Source of the DNA: Trichoplax adhaerens
Taxonomy: Eukaryota > Placozoa > Uniplacotomia > Trichoplacea > Trichoplacidae
Direction: 5' to 3'
Assembly (NCBI RefSeq): GCF_000150275.1
Contig: NW_002060948.1
Location: 383,066-447,065, forward strand
Length of the DNA: 64,000 bases
Made by a program: the position numbers and the translations under genes. Shown piece after piece: positions 38,347-50,725 of this stretch. How positions within the stretch are numbered: the first letter of the stretch is position 1; every line of letters starts with the position of its first letter. A model generated the notes under the pieces. It was given only the letters and a program-made list of their open reading frames with translations, was not told the origin of the DNA and ran no database searches.

Positions 38347-41300
38347 TACAGAATCATTTGGTATTAAATGCCTCTCATACTGTAGGTAATTCTATTCTGT
38401 TTCCTACAGAAAGACTTCGTCTAACTTTGCGATATTCCACATAAAATAATGATATTTTTTATGTTAGGGATATCATTTGTAATTATAAGTATGGATGGAA
38501 CCTGATTCTGTAAATATCTACTGTAGTGTAATTGTTTTAAATTATAAATTCAAAGTAAAACTAACTCAAAATTAGATACATTAGTACTACAGTTTTATTC
38601 GAGAAAGTAACTTATCCTAAAAACGGTAAAGCTTTCCTCTGCAATGACATGAAATGCAGGCAATATAGATTGCTACAGATTAACAGACTAGTAGATTTTA
38701 AAATTCCAGCTATACTTAATATTGATGTTGTGATCAAAGTAATAACTGGTCTGAATAATCATCTTCTCCATTTTATTGACTTTCTATTACAGTATTGTCA
38801 CTAGTTTTATTTTTAAAATGAAAGCAATTTCGCAGTTAGAATGAAATTTCGGCATTGGAAAAATAGACCCAAACATTCAATATTTGCGTATTAATTTATA
38901 GGGTAATCATTGATATTTAATTACAGCCTACATCAACTCGCTATTAACGTTCCAATCACTAAAAAACTACTCATTTATATTAATAAAGAAAGTAGAGATA
39001 ATAAATTCGTACTTATTATCTAGCAATTAATTTATAATTGTACTCGCTGTTAATAATTGATATGGCATTAATTCTATTGATATTAAATTTGTTAGCTTAG
39101 CGAATCATTCAAATTATCTACATCACTGTAAAATTTTGAGTATATGAAAAGTATGAGATATTAAAATGGAAGATATATTGAAAGAAATTTCAAAATCATG
39201 GTGATTATTGCTAACGCTGCCTGTTATTGTCGATGTTACTCCACTAAAACTACACTACTACATAGTATATTCTGTCTAAATGAACAGAAATTAGAAATTT
39301 TAATTCATTTTAGTGAACCTTCAAAACTAATCGTCTACTGTTATGACAGATATCGATGATATTATAGGTTTGCACTAGGAACTACTAAAAAGTCGCAAAT
39401 GATTCTTAACTTGTCAAAAGCACCAAAAAAAGCGTAGTTTGATCATATGGGAAATGAATTATATTCAAATAACGTTGTATTGCTAGATGCCATAAGAAGA
39501 ATCGACTTCGGTGTATTATGCTGTTACGGTGTTGCCTTGTCATTAGGATAGTTTAATAAGTACAGTAGTAGCTAGTATGGAGAATATCCATATTTGTAGT
39601 GCTAGGTAAGATAAATAATGCCTTAACGTGGATGTTGTTTGTAATAGTTCATTACATATTTGATATTGATCGTTATTGTATGACAGATAGCAGTAAGATG
39701 ATTCAAGTTCTAGTTGATGATAGTTGAATTAGACAACCGACGAGCTTAGATTAAGATTAAGTATGAGTAAGAGATTCAAAATATTTACAGATAGAAAAGT
39801 TATGTAAGGAACATCTCAGTTCGAGATGTTTCTCCTAGTAAGGTATAATAATAATACTGTTGTTGTTTACAAATTAGACGGTTCCTATATAAACGGGAAC
39901 ATTTGAGTTGAGTGGGGTGGTAAAAAGCAGTAGATGTATCTTTGCTAATAAAAGTTTCATCTTTAGAGTATTTTGCTGTGTGTGTTTAATGTTAAGTAAA
40001 AGGGCGTTTAAGTCAGTAGCTACTTATAGACTTTTACTGTACGTTACCTTGTCGCAGAAGTGAAATTGTGACATGCATACATACTGTGGATCAGTATGGA
40101 GCAAAATTGAATTTTCCAAATTGTTAAAATTTAGCAATTTTATATACGAAATCAACCTTGTCCTCCTGTGATTTTGACAACGACCAAAATGCACTAACTA
40201 AGTGTTCATATATTTATAGAAATAGGCATTACCGGTAATTAATTAGTAACATTCATAGTAAAGGTTTAACCTTTGGAAATGTCTATACACGCATACAGAT
40301 GAAAGTAAAGCTCAAATATCTTAGGTTAAAAATAGTTTACGAAACTGTGAATTCAATAAAAGTTAACAAGTTTTGTCGCGCAAAATTAAAATGTAATACT
40401 GACGTCCAAGCTTAACGGCGTGCATTTAATACGTATACTGTATCATGATTTTCCGCTTTAAAAGTTATAAATTTGGAGTGGATTTCAATTATAGTTAATA
40501 TCCAATATTGGTATCAATGGGTACACTAGTATTTACATAATATACTAAATCAAGTTATTAATTATATATGTAAGTATAGGCGGTATTTACTTATAACGAG
40601 TATATTTACCGAATTATACTGGATGGTTATAGTCAGAGCCATAGAGCTCCATTTCAGGTGAATTTAACGTTATTAAATACTGCATATGAAATGCTAAAAA
40701 CTGCATAGTCTTTAGTAAAACCAATAATTCTGAAGTATGTCTATGGCTGAATTATCGTCAGCATCTTAGAACGTTTTCACATATTTCACAAGAGTTGTTA
40801 GAGTTTCGACGTTTTGCGTAGAATTCTTTGTACACTTTGTTTCAATTACCCTACCTATATATTATAAATTGATATTTCTAAATAAAACATCAAAGAGTTC
40901 TACGCAAAATGAAAAAGGATTAATGATCAATTCGTACCCTTACTATATTGGCCACTGGTTTGCCTATCCTGGAAATTATAAACCTTACTGTATATCTCGA
41001 AAAACGTATCCGTAGGACAGTAAGGAAAGCCATTGCCGTCACAGAATGATCACAACAATTTTGCTACGGTTACGTTAGTCACAATACTGGTAGAATAAAC
41101 CTCCCTTTAGCTTACTTTAGCTCAAGATAGAACAAAATGGTCCTTTTATTGATTTAGCTGCATAATCAAGAGCAACATTTTCCGTAGTAAAATTGACTTG
41201 ATCTGTAGTAGTTTACAAGAGCATGATCGTAATAGTGACTATGACTAGCAGGCTTAGCAGAATTAAATATTAATCGCATCAATCGTGAACCAAATTGTAT

Positions 41301-42176
41301 CGAATACTGATCCTTCTACTTTAATACTATGCAGTTCTTAATTCATAGTCTTGTTCATTTTAACCCTATGCATGTAAGTCGTAAGAATCTGTCCACAATT
41401 CCACATATCATGTTGTACACTGTCCAGTACTGTAAGGTCTTTAAGCTTGTGGACTTCTCTATTTAAAAGTCCATGACACTGTCATAATATATCACTTTGG
41501 GTAGTCTAACTTCATATCTTCCGTCTCTTCCATTATTTTCTCTAGCAAAGTTGTAATAGAGCAGTACTTCACTATACGCATAACTACAGTATACCAAAAG
41601 AAACATTTTTACCACTTTAGAATCAATTAAGGATTTGATTTTCTAGATCAAATATCGCCAATCTAGGTGACAAATATGAAAATTTATTAGAATCAAGGAT
41701 GATTCTCCTTATTCCAATTGCACTATTTTATGCGTCATGAGCCATGCACAAATGCCGTGCGTCAAAGCGGAGTAAAACTGCTTTAAATGTGCAATTAACT
41801 TCGTCGAGTAGGAAATTCTTAGTCCAAATATCATCGGAAAAGGCCGACGTTGTCGATAGGAGAGTAGGGGGCTTCTTAGGCGGTCTCTTTCTAGTACTGT
41901 AGCAGCCTATGTTATAACACGTATACCACCCTTCAATCCTTATACTGTGGCTAGTCTTAAGCAGTACGCTTTGAGGCTCTACCCAGAGTACAGTACTGAA
42001 GCTCTATCGTAAAGTAGACTACCACGCATGATTTCATTCACAACCAAGTGGAAAGTTATTTTAATCATCGCCGATTCGCTATCGTCTTGGAAAACATTAC
42101 TTACTCCTATGACGATAGATTGACCATTTGTACACCTTGTAGTGCAAGATTAGAAATTCAAGAGCAATTGAAAAGA

Positions 42177-45100
42177 ATGGAAAAGGGGCTTAATCGATAT
42201 GAAATCAAACGATACAGCCGACATTTACTTTTACCTCAGCTCGGTGTCATTGGCCAGCAAAAAATCAACCAAGGCAAAGTATTGATTGTAGGTGCTGGAG
42301 GTTTGGGATGTCCGGCAGCGTTATATTTAACCTCTTCTGGTGTAGGTAAGAGCAATTGGCATGGCGTAGGATATCATCAAGGATGATAGGGTTCATTTTG
42401 TACAATCAACAGCTTAGATAAGGCATGATAAGAGTTATGAATGGATGCTTGATTACCATCATCATCGTAGAACTAGCATGCTGTATTCGATCAACAGTGA
42501 ATGAATGAATTAAACGAAAGCTGAAAGAGCGAGTAAACTATACGTGTATAGAGATAACTATCAACGGCAACATTACATACATCGATCATAAAAATAGCCT
42601 CGAGTTGATTCTTGCAATCTTGAAATGTATCCGCTTGTAGCATAGATATATAATACACCACAGTACTATCAATCACAATCTAGCCCCTACTGTAACAATA
42701 TGATTTACCCTAAATGACTGTAGTTGAAAGAGAGAACAGACATAAAATATTAATCTGCTCGTGAAATAATTATGAGCATAGACTACTAGATCACGTCTGA
42801 TATTATTTAGTAGTACATTGCAACAACTTTAATGGCTAACGTCAGTATATTTAATAAGAATAATAATTAATTAGAGGCAGAGACACTTATGTGTGCAATA
42901 TTCTCTATATACTTACAAGTACACGCTCGTAGACATACTTTTATAGTTAGTATAGAATTACATACTTCTCGTTAGATACATGCACATCTTCAAATCAATC
43001 AATTAGGCAAACATACTTTATCATAATGGATACACCTGCAATCTCAATCATTAGTCGGTACTGTACAGTATTTGGATAATTCCCAACATTTTTACATCGA
43101 ACGACTGCTATTTAAGGAATCACTAGACATACCAATTCAATATCCATTTATATTTACAAATAACTTATTGCTTAGCTATTAATGACGCATATGATCAATT
43201 TCTTTCCCTAGGTACAATCGGTATAGTGGATTATGATGTAGTGGAATTGGATAACCTACATCGGCAAATTCTGCATAGAGAGAATAAATTAGGCACACCT
43301 AAATGTCTATCTGCGACACAGTCTATGCAAGAGTCAGTAGCCAATGCCAATACTGTACATCCTAAATTAGGATCTTTGTCATAACTCAGTCTATTCTACA
43401 ATTACTACAAATGTCGTCATAGAAGATCTATAAAAGCAAATCTACTAAGATCTTAATTAATCTTGATTATGCCTAACAAATAATAAGTTTATTCATTTAC
43501 TAGATTAAATTCAACGATCAAGTGTCTTCCTTACCAGTTGCAATTGGATAGCCAAAATGCAATAGAAATTATTTCTAAATATCCTATATTACAAATCCAC
43601 TGCTTAAAGTGATCTCTCATTATAATAACTTATATTTTTCATATTCGATACCAATTCTGCCTTTGCCGCTAATATTACGTAATCTATAATCACAAATGTT
43701 ATTACCTTAATTCACCCTTTTATTGATATCACGTATGATATTGTATTGGATTGTACAGATAATGTTGCTACAAGATATCTACTTAATGATGCTTGCGTCT
43801 TATGCAAAAAACCGTTAATTTCTGGCAGTGCCTTAAGATTTGAAGGCCAACTAACTGTATATAATTGTAATAATGGGCCTTGCTATCGATGCTTATTCCC
43901 TACTCCTCCGCCCCCAGAAACTGTCACAAACTGTTCGGATGGGGGTGTGCTCGGCGTAGGTATGAATGTAAAGAGTAAAACATTTGTTCTCACATAGCTT
44001 AATCACTACTGAATTTTACCAAAACCGAAACATTTATATTAACGTGGCAAAAAATTGTATGATATTTATGATATACTGTATGTGTACAGATTAGTAGCGA
44101 TAGCTCATTAACACCCGAAATGTATTCCGGTAATCAATTGCTAATTTACACCTTTTATTTAACAGTGATTTGAAGGTAATATGTAAATTGTTTCATCTAA
44201 AATCTAATGCACGTAAAATTATAAATGGATAACAATGACAATCTTTATAGAAATAATCAATCAAAATCTCTATGTTAATCAATTAATTATTGCCTATACT
44301 TAGTTCCCGGTATTATAGGTCTTAATCAAGCCTTAGAAGCCATAAAAATTCTGACTGGATTACAACGTATCTTTTTAATCTTATTGTTGCAATGGAGTCA
44401 CTACTGTACTTATAATACTGTATTTATATTAACTGTAGTATAGCCAATGAAATACTTTATAAATTGCTGCCAGAACTAAATCCAAGTTAATAACTACACT
44501 ATTTTCAATGCTTATTAATTTTACTATCTACAGCCTATAAATATTTATAGCCGTTATGCTAGTGCCTGGAAATTTTTCAATTACTTTCTTTGACTTTAAT
44601 CTTGATATTTCTCAAATTCAGCTGCATATTCACAACGTATGCTACTGTTTGATGCATCGAGTGGCTCTTATCATGTATTCAAGTTAAGAAATCGTCGGCC
44701 AACTTGTCCTTTATGTGGTGATAACCCTACTATTCATGAGCTCCAGGATTATGTCCAGTTTTGTAAAGCCTCAGCAACAGATAAGGTATCGCCAATAGAT
44801 ATATTCATTATACGCACAAATCAAATTCTATATAAACTACATCACTTTAAATCGGTCTACCTAGTACAAAATTGTAGTCTCAATTTCTTTTAGGCACGTC
44901 AAATTGAGTTACTGACACCGGAGGAAAGGATCTCAGTTGATGTAAATTGCTTTATTAATACATTGATATGGTTACTTTCACGAGTAATGTCATCTAAAAT
45001 ATTACTTTTGATTGACAGGATTATAAAAAAATTTATGATGAAGGTCAAAATCACGTACTATTGGATGTTCGCGAAGAAGTAGAATACAACATATGTCGCC

Positions 45101-45694
45101 TACCGCAATCTATTAATATCCACCAATATCTCATAACAAACGATCTACTATCGATTTTAAATCAAATTGTATTACAGTATATGATAAAATTAAAGCAAAA
45201 TCCTAGTTTTATCCTTAGCTATTACTACATATTCCGCTATCTCAAATCGATAAACGTACTGATGAATTCCGTAAAATTATCAATGATGCCATTAAAGATG
45301 ACTCCTTCGACAAGCGTAATGCTTACCCAGGTAAATCAGTATTCCATGTCTACATTAAAGTCCATCGTAGTACCAACGACAAAATTGGCTATTGTCCTTT
45401 TATACACCCAAATAAGACTCTGGTTATAGAAATTTTAATATTATCATTATGCAGCTATAAATTTATCTAATAGTAGCACGTATCGTATTATAATGCTCCT
45501 TTTCAGTTAATATAGATAATTTTTAATTCAATATAGTTTACGTAGTGTGTCATCACGGCAATGATTCTCAAAAAGCAATAAAAAGACTACAAGAAATAAT
45601 CTCGGATTGGGAGCAAAATATTATATATAAAGATATCGAAGGAGGCCTTGACTATTGGGCTAAAATTGTTGATAATGAATTTCCAGAATACTAA
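42177..45694 (+). CDS. MOCS3: MOCS3/UBA4: E1-like adenylyltransferase and sulfurtransferase
   Basis: MOCS3 adenylates and then thiocarboxylates URM1 and MOCS2A, feeding tRNA wobble-uridine thiolation and molybdopterin synthesis in the cytosol. Exons 42177-42345, 43212-43332, 43504-43578, 43733-43959, 44304-44366, 44622-44785, 44894-44941, 45019-45115, 45229-45330 and 45537-45694 join in phase to 407 codons plus TAA. The E1 half opens [18 protein letters not shown], then the nucleotide loop [37 protein letters not shown], zinc pairs CYRC and CPLC, and the E1 catalytic Cys in [11 protein letters not shown]. The rhodanese half has [18 protein letters not shown] and the persulfide Cys in [12 protein letters not shown], ending EFPEY. 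All key residues are present. Introns 3 and 8 are AT-AC. The ATG at 42177 is the first in frame next to the E1 domain; the N-terminal coiled coil of relatives is short or lies on an unlocated exon, since the frame stays open upstream to about 42048. Confidence 0.95.
43579..43732 (+). other. AT-AC (U12-type) intron 3 of MOCS3
   Basis: The exon ends ..ATTTCTAA and the intron starts ATATCCTATA, close to the U12 AT-AC donor consensus ATATCCTTT. TACCTTAAT matches the U12 branch-site consensus TTCCTTRAY at 8 of 9 positions and lies about 22 nt before the terminal AC at 43731-43732. Joining gives ..[15 protein letters not shown].., in register with the family. No AG occurs between 43621 and 43732, so no GT-AG intron can reach this exon. 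Confidence 0.88.
45116..45228 (+). other. AT-AC (U12-type) intron 8 of MOCS3
   Basis: The donor is ATATCCACCA, with the six most conserved U12 positions intact. ATCCTTAGC matches the branch consensus in 7 of 9 positions, about 12 nt before the terminal AC at 45227-45228. Joining yields ..[18 protein letters not shown].., aligning without gaps to the family. A GT-AG alternative (gtattacag ... ccttag) exists but would insert extra residues. Confidence 0.78.
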
Positions 45695-48600
45695 CCCAAC
45701 AGCGTTGTAAGTATATCAAGACCTAATTTCTATTGTGTAGTACTACATTGTAGAATCTATATTGCTTAGTTGCCAATTAACCTTTTTTATGCCTGCATAT
45801 TATTCATATTGCAATGATAATCATTTAGTAACACAGTATATTTGATCCCTGCACGTGCATACGTTCGTTATTTCTCGACTTTAATAAGAAAAAATAACTT
45901 TAGCATCATATTTTTGTACATTCCATTACAGCAGATACTGTATGGTAACATTAAAAGGAATCATGCTTAAAGATCGGAAGCGACGACGCAAAACTGAGTA
46001 TTGTACAGCATAATCAAAGAATTATCTTAACGTGGAATATCTGATTATACTACGATCATACAATCATATTCTATGTGCTATTGTTGTTTAATAGTGGTAA
46101 TGAAAAATAAATGCAATTGTTATCAACTATGTTTCCTAAGGTAATGATGACAACATTTTGTTCATCAATTATTATAATTCCAATAATATGACTAAATTAA
46201 AATTTAAACTTTTTATTTGAATCGCTTATATTAACAAACTGAAAAGCTGCTAAGATAGCGGGAAAGTGTGATATATTAGTTTAAAATTACACATAAAAAA
46301 TACATGTCAAACCACACGCTTGCAGAGACCAATACAAAGCAAGCTCAAAGGTAGTAAATAAATTCATGATTTACAGTATACATCCATTAATGCATTACAA
46401 TTTTATCGTACAGTATGCCTACTTGTGCATGATCTACTAAATACTAACACGATTTAGCAATCTTGACACAGATGGCTCATGAAAATCTGCTAACCGTTGA
46501 AGGTGAGCCATTTCGTATTACTGTGTTCACAATTAACTTATAAGCAACTTTCATGATATTAAAAACAAGGCATTCTAGAAGATATTACAGTAATAAAAAT
46601 TGGCTTACTGATGTCTTAATTATTAGATGATTAATTATATTATTATTATTACTATTAAACATATCAATCGATATATAGATTGTGCTAGTGTAATAACTTG
46701 GTCAATTTTATAAGTAGTTAGCTTTCGCTTTCGGTATTAATTATAGCAGAAGCTACATAGCAGTCTTTTTCATCTTAAAATAAAGTTATAATATTACACT
46801 GCACTAGCAAAAGATTTGCACAGGTTATAGATGTTGCAAAGAACAGCTAAACTGAACAGGTATTCATTGTATAATACAAGCTTGAGATTGATCAGTGGTA
46901 TTACCAGTAGCTTTAGCAAAGCAAATTGCTTGCATCCATTCATTTTGATCGTCTCGATTACAAGCATGGATATAGTATATCCGTTTACTTTTATGTGGTT
47001 TAATACAAAAACAAAATTCCTTCTTATCGATGCTACTTTCAGCTAATTCACAGCCTTCTAGCTCTAAACTCTTTATTAAATCCTAAATAAAATACATAAA
47101 TAACGTCTAAATACAGGAGCATATATGTTAGGCTATCGTAATTAGCTACGCGAATTTTATCAAATAATATTTATTCTTAATTTCTGCTTCCAAGATGCTT
47201 AAAAAATGTATAGAATTACTATATTGTATATACGTAAATGCTGTAATCGATATAAAAGGACGACATAAGATAACAACTGTAAGAAATCAACAATTAACAA
47301 GCAAGTACTGTAAGTAATCAAGTAATGTAATTTACTATAACCTTAACAATAGTAACTTAGCATATGTATATTGCAATAATACGATGGATATGAGGCTAAT
47401 ACGTACTATCCCATGAACTATTAATCATCGTTCTATCTGTTAGCATATATCTATTCGGTATCGGTAATGGATATTCTATGATGGCAAACGTAAACTTAAA
47501 CTATTAATAATTAATATCGCAATCTGGAACCTCAATTGAGTTATATTCGTTGCATCTCTATACTCATGAGCTCAATATCTAACTATATTAATGATTTATG
47601 AACTGTTGCGATAATGAAATTGTAGACAATACATTATTATTGGGTTAGTGATACATTTTGCCATAGATAGATATTGTCTGCTACAGTTACCTAGATTCCA
47701 ATTTTCTAAATTGTAATATGAGTACATATCTTTTACTTTTTAATATGATCTATGCTAATACTATCATGATAATTGATAGCTCGACGTAGTTTACATTATA
47801 CATACGGAATCACAAATTACACCTTTTATGCGATAAATATAAAATTACTGCTAGAAACGAAGATAATAAATTAGGACTGTATACGGCACCTTACACTATA
47901 CTTTCAATATTTTAATAGGTTGGTAAGATTTTGCGTACTACATTGTGTTAGACTACATCAATTTGAATTAGTATATGGTATTAACAATCAAGATATTAAA
48001 TTAGTAAGCATACTGTACAATTACCTGCATCGTTAAAGCTGATGCATTTATTGAACTGATTGCATTAAATTAGACGACAGTTTTTACGCCTACAGCATAA
48101 ATATTATAGCTATAAAAGATCCTCATCAGTCCATCCTAATTATGATGGCGCTATATTTAAATTACTGGCAGCCTTTTACTCTTGATATGTAATATTTGCT
48201 ACCGATATAGTATGTACTTTATAAATAACTTTCGTTATTTATTCTATCAACTACTATACACTAGATATTTACCCTAACTGGTATTAATCACCAATATAGC
48301 GCTTCTGTATATTCGTATAGTGATAATCATTGAAATTACTGATTGAATCTTTATGATTTACTCCGATGCCGTTAATTAACGGGTACCAGTTTTAACTGTA
48401 GCAAATAGTGAAAAATACTGCATTACGGTGGTTTTGTTTTTACCCTTTACTCTTAACGAAACTATCCATGTTATACTTTAGCAAATAGTAGTCAAAATTG
48501 TTTCAATCTCTAACAGCACTCTCAAGCAATATTCCAGACAACTACTGTACCGTATTTTAGCAAATGGTTCATGATTATTTCAATTACTATATGTATTCAT

Positions 48601-49584
48601 TTTTCTTGCTCTAGACTGTGTTAACTGGTAATACTCTACTTTCGTTAATAGCAAAAATTTAAATGGTTCAAAAAGCAAATAAAAAAATTATAAGATTTAA
48701 AATTTTGTAAGTATTACTTTGCTTGAGGTGAATAATAACAATCCTTATTAAAAAATATAAAGATGTAATTTTAGTCTGTATGATATTTAATTAACTTACT
48801 AGTTAAAGTCCATTAGTGAGTGTACTAACCTTTTTTAAATAGTCTATCAACTATGTCAAACAGTTTATTGGTTGAAAAAGATTTACTGACATACAAAATG
48901 TATCATTATCCCTATATCGAAAAATGATTATGGCGATTACTTTATTATATCAGTCATTAATCTTATACCTGTTCACTCTCTCCATAGTATAGTTTAGTAT
49001 CTTTCAATCGAAACCATAACTTTTTCCATTTATGAGCAACAAAATTACTATGCCGCTTATACAACCAACCTTCTTTATGACTATTACCGGATTCCTCCAT
49101 ATTGGTCGTCGATTTTTTACCGGTAAAAAATCTAAAATGTACAATTGATTTGATTAATAATCAGCTAAGGATTGTGAATATTCATCAATATTTTATGCTT
49201 TTTAAAATGTTCTTCGAAAGTGAAAAATGAAAGTCATTACCGATAGCTATTTCAACTAGTCTAATATAAACAATTTTTGACAGCTTATTCTAGGCTAATA
49301 TTTTCCATTTGATACTTCTTGACAACGACTCTGATTATTCATAATTTCAAGATGTAAAGAAGTCATTCCTCAGAGCAGGTTCATAGCTAAAGTAATGTTA
49401 TTTTTGACGTGATAAAATCGTCATTTTAAGGAATAGATTATACTCTAGTCTACCATTTTTCGCGCATCGCCTCCATTGCAGTACTCATGTCTACGTATGG
49501 TCTTCCGCTAATGAATAAAATTATCTAGAGTATTAATGTAAAGGAGTTAGGTCCATCAATAGAATATAGATGATCAATTTTATA
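45695..49584. other. Intergenic, no gene seen
   Basis: AT-rich sequence downstream of MOCS3. The frame at 46831-47046 has no family resemblance and no splice context. From about 48900 onward, fragments resembling the following array appear in eroded form. Confidence 0.5.
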
Positions 49585-50725
49585 CTAATTTTGTCGCTAT
49601 GATACAGTTATCCCTGGAGATTGCCTTTTGTATCTAAGCCGACTTTTAATCTTGGTTATAGACCATTTGCTCATGAACTGAACATCTATGGTCTTAATAT
49701 AATGGAGTTACTATGTTTAGTAAACTATACATCATCTGAAGTAGCAGTATTTTTATCGCTATGATAGCAGCACTATCCTACGAATGCTTCTTTGTGCATC
49801 TATTTCAATTTACAATCCTGATTGCATTAAATACTTTCCATCCGCTCCCTTTACTCAATCGTATCATCCGTGATCTTAGTTTAAGTTGGTTTGGCTTCTT
49901 ATAGGCTATAAATCATCTAATCACGGCTGATTTTTTACTCCCATGATACCGTATCCTGTGAAATACATCTAATTTCTACTTATTTTAACCTCTGATCTTG
50001 ATTGTATTAACATCTTCTATTGCTACCTTTCACCAAGGATTAGAATAACTCATGATGTTAATATCACTAAGTTAGTCGTTTAATCATTTCTTAATCAATT
50101 GCATTAATGCTTCGTCGCTAAGATACTCTGAAATGGATCTTTTCTACCTATCTATTTTAGCTTTCGATCTTGGTAACGTTAACATTTTCTATCCGCTACC
50201 TCTTACCTATAACTAATATCATTTATGATCTTGATATAAGCGAGTTGGCCTATTCCATAGGCTGTAAATCATTTACAGTAGTAATATTTCGTCGCCAAGG
50301 TGTGTTACCCAATAGCATGGATCGTGGCGTTTGAAAACTACTTTCAGTTATGATCTGGATTGCATAAATACGTCATACTTTCCATCTGCTATCTTTTTAC
50401 TCGTAGATTTAATTCCTAGCAGTCTTAGTTAATACAAAGCGGTTCGTTCCCCAATAGACGATAGCTGATCTATATTAACAGCATTTTCGTCGCTATGATA
50501 TCGTTATCCTACGAAGTAGTTCATTTTATTTGTGTTTATTTCAATTTTCTATTCTCAATTGTATTAATACTTTCTACTCTCTATCTGACAAACTGCAATT
50601 ACCGACAATTTTACTGTCGAGAAGTCAAATTTCCTGAAAAACTCTACTTCTACGGTAATAGCATTTTCACTGGTATGACCCCGTTATTCTGCGGAAGTGA
50701 TTATACAGTCATAGAGAAGCGATGA
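49585..50725. repeat. Degenerate ~180-bp tandem array, about seven units
   Basis: The landmark TTTCGTCGCTATGATAnCGT, or a variant, recurs near 49592, 49753, 49936, 50107, 50288, 50484 and 50663 (spacings about 161, 183, 171, 181, 196 and 179 bp). It is often followed by TATCCTACGAA and then by TTTCAATTTnCnATCnTnATTG, ATTAATACTTTCTA, a TCCGCTnCCTTTTACTC stretch and TTAGTT. Copies are heavily diverged. The open frame 50495-50725 is inside the array and is not treated as a gene. Confidence 0.7.

Larger units (their letters stand above)
36730..42176. other. Long intergenic region (5.4 kb) with a few coding-like relics
   Basis: No gene with recognisable family membership was found between the receptor and MOCS3. 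Three short coding-like stretches on the + strand are listed separately. A 20-bp imperfect inverted repeat (GTTTTGCGTAGAATTCTTTG near 40812 against CAAAGAGTTCTACGCAAAAT near 40890) and a small hairpin near 39808-39832 (ACATCTC/GAGATGT) are present. Confidence 0.5.

Noticed and set aside
50495-50725. 76-codon hydrophobic frame on the + strand
   Set aside because: It lies wholly inside the degenerate ~180-bp array and is not kept open in other units.
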